A stretch of 9,734 bases of DNA, from positions 1 to 9,734 of the forward strand of contig JARKQO010000582.1 of NCBI GenBank assembly GCA_029974855.1, read 5' to 3'. This DNA comes from Eubacteriales bacterium (GTDB lineage Bacteria > Bacillota_A > Clostridia > Christensenellales > Aristaeellaceae). This document shows positions 1-6,909 of this stretch, one piece after another. The notes beneath the pieces were generated by a model, which worked only from the letters and a program-made list of their open reading frames with translations, was not told the origin of the DNA and made no database searches. A program made the position numbers and the translations under genes. Within the stretch, counting starts at the first letter, position 1. Each line of letters starts with the position of its first letter.

Positions 1-2
1 GC

Positions 3-1709
3 CTCCTGCTGGTGGCGCTTTTGGCTGCGGGCAGCTCTTTGTTCGGCGTCATCGGCCCCAAGCGCATGGGCCAGATCACCACGGAAATCTTCACCGGTCT
101 GGTGGGCAGCATCAGCGGCGGGCCGGGGATCGACTTTGGCAAGATCGGCGGGCTGTTGCTGTGGCTGCTGGGGCTGTACCTGGCCAGCGCTTTGCTGAGC
201 TTTCTGCAAGGCTTCCTCATGAGCGGCGTGGCCCAAAAGGTGAGCTACAACCTGCGCAAGCAACTGGCCGCCAAGGTGCACCGGCTGCCCATGAGCTATT
301 TTGACCACACCACCACCGGCGAGGTGTTAAGCCGTGTCACCAACGACGTGGATACCCTGGGCCAAACCCTGAACCAAAGCCTGACCCAGATCGTCTCCTC
401 CTTGGCCACGGCCATCGGCGTGCTGGTGATGATGCTGTCCATCAGCTGTAAGATGTCGGTGGTGGCCCTGGGTATTTTGCCCCTGTCCTTCTTTTTGATG
501 AGCTTTGTGGTGGACCGCAGCCAGAAGTATTTTGTGGGCCAGCAGCGCTTCCTGGGGCAGGTCAATGGCCAGGTGGAGGAGGTCTACAGCGGCCACGTGG
601 TGGTGAACGCCTTCAACGCCCAGGAGCAGGTAACCCGTGCCTTCGACCAGACCAACCAGGAGCTGTATGTTTCCGCCCGGAAGTCCCAGTTCTTCTCCGG
701 GCTGATGCACCCCATCATGGGCTTCATCGGCAACCTGGGGTATGTGGCGGTGGTGGTGCTGGGGGGCTACTACGCGGCCCGGGGCGTGATCACCGTGGGG
801 GACATCCAGTCCTTCAACCAGTACGTCCGCTCCTTCAACCAGCCCATTGCCCAGCTGGCCCAGATCGCCGGGGTATTGCAAAGCACCTTGGCCGCCAGCG
901 AGCGGGTGTTTGAGTTCCTGGAGCAGCCCGAGGAGGTGCAAGCCATCCAGAACCCCGTGTCCACTCAGGGGATTCAGGGTCAGGTCACCTTTGAGCATGT
1001 GCGCTTTGGCTACGATCCGGACCGCCCCGTGATCCGGGATTTCAGCGCCACCATCCAGCCCGGGCAGAAGGTGGCCATCGTGGGGCCCACCGGCGCGGGC
1101 AAAACCACCATGGTGAAGCTGCTGATGCGCTTTTACGATGTGGACGGGGGCAGCATCCGGGTGGACGGCCACGACCTGCGGGACTTTGACCGCTGCGAGC
1201 TGCGAAGGCTCTTTGGCATGGTGCTCCAGGATACCTGGCTCTTTGGGGGCAGCATCCGGGAGAACATCCGCTATGGCCGCCTGGAGGCCACGGACGAGGA
1301 AGTGACACAGGCCGCCAGGGCCGCTCACGCCAACCACTTCATCAAGGCCCTTCCCGGCGGCTACCAGATGGAGCTGAACGAGGAGAGCAGCAACATCTCC
1401 CAGGGGCAGAAGCAGCTGCTGACCATTGCCCGGGCCATTGTGGCGGACCCCAAAATCATGATCCTGGACGAGGCCACCCGCTCCGTGGATACCCGCACGG
1501 AGATCCGCATCCAAAAGGGCATGGATGAGCTGATGCGGGGCCGCACCAGCTTTGTGATCGCCCACCGCCTCTCCACCATCCGGGACGCGGATTTGATTTT
1601 GGTGATGAAGGACGGGGACATTGTGGAGCAGGGCAAGCATCAGGAGCTGCTGGACCGGGGCGGCTTCTACGCCCAGATGTACCGGGCGCAGTTTGAAAAG
1701 ACGGCGTAA
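3..1709 (+). CDS. ABC exporter half-transporter, membrane plus ATPase domain (5' end missing)
   Basis: Exports an unknown substrate across the cytoplasmic membrane using ATP. It is fused as membrane domain then nucleotide-binding domain (NBD). The reading frame is open from the left edge; the first available start codon (GTG at 12) lies inside TM1, so the true start is upstream and a few dozen residues are missing. Membrane segments fill roughly nt 3-960. NBD motifs in order: Walker A GPTGAGKTT (1083-1109), Q-loop VLQDTWLF (about 1221-1244), signature SQGQ (1398-1409), Walker B IMILDE with the catalytic Glu at 1470-1472, and H-loop His at 1563-1565. All catalytic residues are present. The signature is SQGQ rather than SGGQ, and the N-terminal stretch GPK..G..TTEIF resembles the LmrD/YfiC-like half of heterodimeric multidrug exporters, so a partner gene is expected just upstream. 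One oddity is EATRSVD, where family members usually read EATSSVD. No clear terminator follows the TAA at 1707. The substrate cannot be told from sequence. Confidence 0.95.
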   Translation, partial: LLLVALLAAGSSLFGVIGPKRMGQITTEIFTGLVGSISGGPGIDFGKIGGLLLWLLGLYLASALLSFLQGFLMSGVAQKVSYNLRKQLAAKVHRLPMSYFDHTTTGEVLSRVTNDVDTLGQTLNQSLTQIVSSLATAIGVLVMMLSISCKMSVVALGILPLSFFLMSFVVDRSQKYFVGQQRFLGQVNGQVEEVYSGHVVVNAFNAQEQVTRAFDQTNQELYVSARKSQFFSGLMHPIMGFIGNLGYVAVVVLGGYYAARGVITVGDIQSFNQYVRSFNQPIAQLAQIAGVLQSTLAASERVFEFLEQPEEVQAIQNPVSTQGIQGQVTFEHVRFGYDPDRPVIRDFSATIQPGQKVAIVGPTGAGKTTMVKLLMRFYDVDGGSIRVDGHDLRDFDRCELRRLFGMVLQDTWLFGGSIRENIRYGRLEATDEEVTQAARAAHANHFIKALPGGYQMELNEESSNISQGQKQLLTIARAIVADPKIMILDEATRSVDTRTEIRIQKGMDELMRGRTSFVIAHRLSTIRDADLILVMKDGDIVEQGKHQELLDRGGFYAQMYRAQFEKTA

Positions 1710-1831
1710 GGCGTCATTATGGGACGGAGCCGCCTGGGTCTGCCTTGAAAAAATCTCCTTTGCCGTTTGGTTTGCCTATCTAAAAAGCCCCTGGGCGGCC
1801 GCGCCTGACCGCAGAGAGGCTCATACCATTT

Positions 1832-1863
1832 TTGCGGAAATGTTCGCGTTTTTATGCTATACT
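1832..1863 (+). promoter_or_regulatory. Candidate extended -10 promoter for the AraC-family regulator
   Basis: TGCTATACT (1855-1863) is an extended -10 element: TG, one base, then TATACT, which matches TATAAT at 5 of 6. The only -35-like hexamer is TTGCGG (1832-1837), 20 nt upstream of TATACT, which is too far for a standard pair; extended -10 promoters tolerate a poor -35. Transcription would start near 1870 and give a leader of about 135 nt before the GTG at 2007. The surrounding DNA from 1710 to 1830 shows no gene and no hairpin with a T-run behind the ABC transporter gene, so read-through from it is possible. Inferred from motif only. Confidence 0.5.
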
Positions 1864-1915
1864 ATGGTGAAAAGAGCGCGCGTGAGAGCAGTGCGGCAGG
1901 GTGAACAATCAAGAT

Positions 1916-1962
1916 TGCATATTCAATGCAGCCCGTTTTTTTCTCGTATGTGAATAACGGGC
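1916..1962 (+). repeat. Two inverted repeats in the regulator leader
   Basis: TGCAT (1916-1920) and ATGCA (1926-1930) flank a 5-nt spacer. Immediately after, GCCCGTT (1931-1937) and AACGGGC (1956-1962) flank 18 nt. Both lie between the candidate promoter and the GTG start, where an operator for autoregulation or a folded leader would sit. No T-run follows either arm, so neither is an intrinsic terminator. The arms are seen directly; any function is a guess. Confidence 0.35.
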
Positions 1963-2006
1963 GGATTACAAAGATAAGGGATATACTCCTATCGAAGGTG
2001 AGGCAA

Positions 2007-2846
2007 GTGGACTGGGTAGAACGAGTCAACGCGGTGGTGGATTACATTGAGGGGCGTATTGAGAATGAGGAGCCAATTGACGAAATGGCGATTAGCAAAA
2101 TTGCCGCTTGTTCGTTTGGATTGTTCCAAGGTTCGTTTACGCAAATGTCAGGCATATCGCTGTCCGAGTATGTACGCCGCCGCAAATTAACGTTAGCCGC
2201 GCACGATTTACAGAACACCGATGCTAAAGTGATTGATGTGGCTATGAAATATGGCTACCAATCGGCTGACGCTTTCAGTGTGGCGTTCAAAAGGTTACAT
2301 GGTATTTCCCCGATGGAATCGAGAAAGCCTAACATCAGGCTGACGTTCTATTGCCGTTTGCGCTTTGCCTTAACAATTCAAGGAGTGGATAAAATGGACT
2401 ACACAATTATGGAACGAGGAGCTTTCAATGTTGTGGGCATACGGCGCACAACGCCGTATGGCGGCGGCACATGGGCTATTGTCAAAAGCGATGGCAGCAA
2501 TGATAGAGCAAAGGAATTATTCGGGAAATTCTACGACCTTGGTTTGTGCTTTGGCTTTGGCGAGGATGGCAGCAATGATTATATGTGCGCGTTGGAGTAT
2601 GACGGTGAACTGCCCGCCGGACTGGATCGTTTCAGTTATCCAACCGCAACATGGTTGAAGTTTGAGGCCAAGGGAACCGTAACAGACAATACATTGGGTA
2701 ATGTTTGGCAACGTATCAACAATGAATTTTTACCGCAGAGCAAGTATCAAAAATCCGGGTTGCCTACGATTGAAAAGTATGTATCATGGGACGAAGCGGC
2801 TAATTTATGCAATGTGGAAATATGGATACCCGTTGCGATAAAATAG
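2007..2846 (+). CDS. AraC-family transcriptional regulator with GyrI-like effector-binding domain
   Basis: A 279-aa DNA-binding regulator. Residues about 8-107 are the two-helix-turn-helix AraC domain, with the typical LSEYVRRRKLTLAAHDLQN and KVIDVAMKYGYQSADAF segments. Residues about 130-279 are a GyrI/BmrR-like ligand-binding domain (start MDYTI, ending CNVEIWIPV), which in this family binds small hydrophobic or cationic compounds. The frame stays open upstream to an ATG at 1926, but that codon has no SD. GTG 2007 has AAGGTGAGG at 1995-2003 and gives the usual family N-terminus (MDW.ER.N..VDYIE), so it was chosen. In the first helix-turn-helix the usual HFQRMF-type recognition helix reads LFQGSF, lacking the Arg. 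Sampled GC is about 45% against 60-65% around it, suggesting recent acquisition. It follows the exporter gene in the same direction and could regulate it, but this is not shown. The ligand is unknown. Confidence 0.9.
   Translation: MDWVERVNAVVDYIEGRIENEEPIDEMAISKIAACSFGLFQGSFTQMSGISLSEYVRRRKLTLAAHDLQNTDAKVIDVAMKYGYQSADAFSVAFKRLHGISPMESRKPNIRLTFYCRLRFALTIQGVDKMDYTIMERGAFNVVGIRRTTPYGGGTWAIVKSDGSNDRAKELFGKFYDLGLCFGFGEDGSNDYMCALEYDGELPAGLDRFSYPTATWLKFEAKGTVTDNTLGNVWQRINNEFLPQSKYQKSGLPTIEKYVSWDEAANLCNVEIWIPVAIK
2380..2396 (+). promoter_or_regulatory. Internal ribosome-binding site and in-frame ATG at the effector domain boundary
   Basis: AAGGAG (2380-2385) stands 8 nt before an in-frame ATG (2394-2396), inside the regulator gene and exactly at the junction between the DNA-binding and GyrI-like domains. 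Translation from here would give a free effector domain of 150 aa (M130 onward). The same bases encode the interdomain linker IQGVDKM, which is partly conserved in the family, so the match may come from protein constraint alone. Confidence 0.35.
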
Positions 2847-2865
2847 GCGGAATACGAATCATCCT

Positions 2866-2915
2866 CCACCGGCTCAGCCGGCGGTGTGGATTTCCCTTTT
2901 GCCTTTTGGCAAGGG
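2866..2915. terminator. Hairpin pair between convergent regulator and enolase genes, possible bidirectional terminator
   Basis: Hairpin 1 is CCACCGGC (2866-2873), loop TCA, GCCGGCGG (2877-2884). Read on the minus strand it is a full 8-bp stem including one G-U pair. Hairpin 2 is CCCTTTTGCC (2894-2903), loop TTTT, GGCAAGGG (2908-2915), with a two-base bulge. On the plus strand hairpin 1 is followed by a T-rich stretch (TTTCCCTTTTGCCTTTT, from 2891), favouring termination of the regulator transcript. On the minus strand neither stem has a U-run behind it, so termination of enolase here is less certain. The placement in an 88-bp gap between converging genes supports the call. Confidence 0.45.
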
Positions 2916-2934
2916 TATACCGGCGTGTAACGTC

Positions 2935-4317
<1,383 letters not shown>

Positions 4318-4319
4318 CT

Positions 4320-4348
4320 ATGATACCGCAAAAGCCGCCGGGGCGCAA
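4320..4348 (-). promoter_or_regulatory. Alternative enolase promoter candidate
   Basis: On the minus strand TTGCGC (4343-4348), exactly 17 nt, then TATCAT (4320-4325). The -10 matches 5 of 6 bases, the -35 only 3 of 6. It lies just past the gerAB stop codon and would give a longer eno leader of about 105 nt. It may be used alone, together with the nearer candidate, or not at all. Confidence 0.35.
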
Positions 4349-4365
4349 CACGGGGGATGCCCTCC

Positions 4366-5499
4366 TTACGCCTCCCGCCGGGAGGGGTGGCGGGCCCCGG
4401 GTTCCGGCCCCGGAACGGGCTTGCCCTTGCTTCTGCGGGTGTGAATCTCCCCGGCAATCAGGAGGATCAAGGGGATCACCACCTGGAAGGGGAAGGCGTA
4501 GTAGCCGTAGTAGTCCAAAAAGGCGAACATGTCCATGAGATTCTTGTACAAAATCGCGCATAGGGCCATGGCCAGCATCCCCACCGCCACCACCATGGGC
4601 TTGTAATCCTCCAGCGAAAACAGCCGCACCATGCCCTTGGAGGCCGCCAGCAGGCATACGGAAATCTTCACAATACCCGCCAGAAAGAAGTTGGAGGAGA
4701 TGAGCCCCTCAAACCGGGCCAGGAAGTCTCCGATTCCGATGGTGCGGACCGTGCTGTAGGAGGGGAAGAGGCTCAGCTCCATCATCTTGGGCCCCAGCAG
4801 AACCAGGTTGCGGATGAACACCATCACAAAGATCGCCATGATGATGCCCAGGGACCACAGAAAGATGCCATAGGGCTTTTTCTTTGCAAAGGAATCCCCC
4901 AGGCACAGAAAAATCACCGTTTCCGCATAGGGGAAGGAAAAGACTTGAAAGCTGCTTTTGAGAATTTGCGTCAGGGGATGCTCCATCAAAGGGAGAAGGT
5001 CGTCCAGATGACTTTTGGGAAGGGCGGCGGCAAAGGTGAACAAAACCACGAACAGCAAAGCAAAGAACGCCACCACGGACCACTTTCCCAGGGAGCGCAC
5101 ATTGCTCCTGGCCAGGTATACCGTGGTCAGGGTCATGAGGATCATGATGGGCAGCTGAGGGGTTTCCAGCATGGAAGAGGTCTGGGTAAACTCCGTAAAA
5201 TTGCGCAGCACCAGCGCCGCCAGGTGGATGGCATACCAGATGAACAGCACCGCCACCGCCTTGCCCCCGATTTTCCCCAGGACTTCCTCGGCGATGTCAA
5301 ACAGGTTTTTCCTGGGGAAAAGCGCCAAAATCCGGGCATATATCAACAGCACGGGGATGGCCATCAGCGTGGCCAGCAAAATCGCCAGCAGGGAATCCTG
5401 CTTTACGTTGGTGCTGACGCCCATCACCACGCTGCTGCCAAAGTTGAACAGCACGATGGTGAAGATCGTCTGGTTCCGGGTCAGTTGGGTGCTTGGCAT
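4366..5499 (-). CDS. gerAB: GerAB-family germinant receptor permease subunit
   Basis: The integral membrane B subunit of a spore germinant receptor. The family belongs to the amino acid/polyamine/organocation transporter superfamily and is thought to hold the nutrient-binding site in the spore inner membrane. The product is 377 aa with about ten hydrophobic segments (near 11-30, 35-60, 82-100, 116-131, 138-161, 187-201, 212-236, 268-290, 300-319, 337-352). Family-like features are FPYAET (189-194) at the helix-6 break and the segment LARFEGL (260-266), which corresponds to the usual ERLEAL. The start ATG 5499 has AAAGGA (5507-5512) 7 nt ahead. It is the last gene of the operon, 51 nt after the small 2TM gene, whereas B lies between A and C in B. 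subtilis gerA. The last ~20 residues (from KGKPVPGPEPGAR) are a Pro/Gly/Arg-rich tail written over two GC palindromes and look like a poorly constrained extension. Confidence 0.92.
   Translation of the reverse strand: MPSTQLTRNQTIFTIVLFNFGSSVVMGVSTNVKQDSLLAILLATLMAIPVLLIYARILALFPRKNLFDIAEEVLGKIGGKAVAVLFIWYAIHLAALVLRNFTEFTQTSSMLETPQLPIMILMTLTTVYLARSNVRSLGKWSVVAFFALLFVVLFTFAAALPKSHLDDLLPLMEHPLTQILKSSFQVFSFPYAETVIFLCLGDSFAKKKPYGIFLWSLGIIMAIFVMVFIRNLVLLGPKMMELSLFPSYSTVRTIGIGDFLARFEGLISSNFFLAGIVKISVCLLAASKGMVRLFSLEDYKPMVVAVGMLAMALCAILYKNLMDMFAFLDYYGYYAFPFQVVIPLILLIAGEIHTRRSKGKPVPGPEPGARHPSRREA
4371..4416. repeat. Two tandem GC palindromes at the 3' end of gerAB
   Basis: GTTCCGGCCCCGGAAC (4401-4416) is a perfect inverted repeat with 7-bp arms and a 2-bp centre. 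CCTCCC-GCC-GGGAGG (4371-4385) has 6-bp arms and a 3-nt loop. Both lie inside the last 20 codons of gerAB. They could act as an RNA stability element or a pause/termination aid at the operon's end, but no U-run follows in the direction of transcription. Confidence 0.55.
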
Positions 5500-5550
5500 A
5501 GGGGCGTCCTTTCTGGGTTTGATTGTCTGGGAAGGGGCGGGGCGCCGGCC

Positions 5551-5760
5551 TTACAGGGCCATCAAAGCGTCCAGCGCTTCCATGATGGCCTCGGACGGGG
5601 AGGGGACGGGTATATCCAGGGTATACAGGATCAAAATGACGAAGCTGATCAGCATCAGGCTGTAATAGAGGATTTTCGTCCGCTTGTCCACCGCGCTGGG
5701 CTTCGTGAACACGTCATACAGGATCACGGACCCGAAGAGAAGCACCACCAGAATCATCAT
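5551..5760 (-). CDS. Small two-TM protein, candidate germinant receptor D-subunit
   Basis: A 69-aa membrane protein with two hydrophobic segments, residues about 2-16 and 30-48, joined by a short charged loop (KPSAVDKRTK). A short acidic-amphipathic tail follows (DIPVPSPSEAIMEALDAL). It has one of the best SDs in the window: AGGAGGT (5768-5774), 7 nt before the ATG, overlapping the gerAC stop codon (5773-5775), so translation is probably coupled. It sits inside the operon between gerAC and gerAB. Small 2TM proteins encoded in or beside some Bacillus gerA-type operons are known as D-subunits and alter the speed or sensitivity of germination. Size, topology and position match that description; sequence kinship cannot be judged here. 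A second ATG directly follows the first, so the start may be one codon later. It is a real gene with good confidence; the role is inferred. Confidence 0.85.
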   Translation of the reverse strand: MMILVVLLFGSVILYDVFTKPSAVDKRTKILYYSLMLISFVILILYTLDIPVPSPSEAIMEALDALMAL

Positions 5761-5767
5761 TTTGCTT

Positions 5768-5774
5768 ACCTCCT
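5768..5774 (-). promoter_or_regulatory. Strong SD of the 2TM gene overlapping the gerAC stop
   Basis: On the minus strand the sequence reads TAGGAGGT: the gerAC stop TAG (5773-5775) runs directly into AGGAGGT, with 7 nt to the ATG at 5760. This arrangement favours re-initiation by ribosomes finishing gerAC and fixes the start of the small gene. Confidence 0.8.
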
Positions 5775-6909
5775 ATCGGATCGAGGCGGGGTTGAGAATG
5801 TGGACCTCGGCGGACACCCGCGCCTCCGCCTGGGGGTAGAGGGTGTCCCAGGTGGGGGACAGCTGCCGCCACAGCGGCAGGTTCCTTTTGTAGATCATCT
5901 CTCCAAAGCCGAACACATCGGCGGCAAAGGTATGCTGCAGCACGTCCATCAGCTCCGCCACATCCTTTTGGATCATTTCGGCGGCCAAGGCCTCGACCCG
6001 CCGGATCACCTGCTTGTCCATCACGTCCAGGCCGTCCCGGTTTTCGGCAAAGACCACATCCAGGGTGGCGTCCACCTTCAGGATCACCTTGCCCTGGTCA
6101 TAGACATAGCTTTTTTTGGCTTCGCTGTTCAGGATTTCCAGGGACACGTCATCCCCGGGCAAATCCGAGGCGGAGAGGGTGAGGATGCCCTTGTTCAGGC
6201 TCCCTTCCATGAGCAGCGCATACCTGGATTGCTCCGGGGGCAAAAAGCCCACCAGCTTCCCCTCCTTCACCAAAGCCGCGCCGTTGAGCTCCGGCACCAG
6301 GTCCTTCCCGTTTTGGGTCTTGCGCAGCGCCGGAAGGAGGACCGACCTTCGGGGGGAATTGAGCCGGTTGAAGATTTCATACAGCCGGGTGTTGGGGGCT
6401 GTGCCGGTGACGTCCTGGTCCTCCTTGATGATGTCATGGAGGGTTACGGCCATAATGCCCTGGGCTCCTTCCGGGCTCTGGAGGAGCTCCTCGGCGGTGG
6501 CCTCCTGGGAAATGGCCACGCACATGGTTTCCCGGCATTCCGCGTCCCGCAAAAACCACTCGATGATGGAGATGATCCCCATGTCCCGCACCAGCTGCTG
6601 GTTGATCACCAGCACATGGGCCGCGCCGAAAAAAAGCCTGTCCGGCTCCTTGAGCTTGGCGTTCCGGGCTGCCTCAAACAGGGTTTTTCCCTTGGCCTGA
6701 ATGATCTTTCCCTTGACGCTGGCGTCTTTGCCCCCGCTTGACAAATCGGCCACTTCATAGCTTATGTCAAAGAGGCCTGCCTCCTGGTCAAAATCAATGG
6801 CAATGCCCACCACGATGCTCATCTGGTCCAGGCCCCGGTAGTTCCAGCAGCCGCTCAAAGGCAGGACCAGGGAAAGGCACAGCAAAGCCAGCAGCAGGCG
6901 CTTAGCCAT
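5773..6909 (-). CDS. gerAC: Ger(x)C-family germinant receptor lipoprotein
   Basis: The C subunit of a spore germinant receptor, a lipoprotein on the outer face of the spore inner membrane that is needed for receptor function. The product is 378 aa, normal for the family. Residues 1-20 form a lipoprotein signal (Lys-Arg, then a Leu-rich core) ending in the lipobox LSGC, with Cys21 to be lipidated, followed by WNYRGLDQM, close to the family's CW..RE.. start. VGIAIDFD (34-41) is the usual first strand. The C-terminal domain (about 265-378) has the expected long helix and the RNLPLW...W..LYP segment (343-359). The start ATG 6909 overlaps the gerAA stop within ATGGCTAA (8-nt overlap), and AAGGAAGGGG lies upstream. 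It is second in the operon, ahead of the 2TM gene and gerAB, so the order is A-C-2TM-B. Confidence 0.94.
   Translation of the reverse strand: MAKRLLLALLCLSLVLPLSGCWNYRGLDQMSIVVGIAIDFDQEAGLFDISYEVADLSSGGKDASVKGKIIQAKGKTLFEAARNAKLKEPDRLFFGAAHVLVINQQLVRDMGIISIIEWFLRDAECRETMCVAISQEATAEELLQSPEGAQGIMAVTLHDIIKEDQDVTGTAPNTRLYEIFNRLNSPRRSVLLPALRKTQNGKDLVPELNGAALVKEGKLVGFLPPEQSRYALLMEGSLNKGILTLSASDLPGDDVSLEILNSEAKKSYVYDQGKVILKVDATLDVVFAENRDGLDVMDKQVIRRVEALAAEMIQKDVAELMDVLQHTFAADVFGFGEMIYKRNLPLWRQLSPTWDTLYPQAEARVSAEVHILNPASIR

Noticed and set aside
327..1640. 437-aa reading frame on the minus strand under the ABC exporter
   Set aside because: Shadow of a GC-rich gene: His/Gly/Leu-rich, no recognisable domain, while the plus strand has all ABC motifs.
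1621..1953. 110-aa plus-strand frame bridging the exporter end and the regulator leader
   Set aside because: Overlaps the exporter in another frame, has no SD or recognisable content, and crosses the promoter candidate.
1982..1987. Second TATACT hexamer close to the regulator start codon
   Set aside because: No -35 element or TG extension at usable spacing, and it would leave almost no room for the SD in the transcript.
1926..2006. 27-residue N-terminal extension of the AraC-family regulator from ATG 1926
   Set aside because: No SD before 1926, and the extension overlaps the leader inverted repeats; GTG 2007 has a good SD and the family's normal N-terminus.
4945..6741. 598-aa reading frame on the plus strand across the germination operon
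   Set aside because: Antisense to gerAB, the 2TM gene and gerAC, which are clear. The translation is rich in Gln, His, Asp and Gly without domains, which is what third-position GC bias produces.
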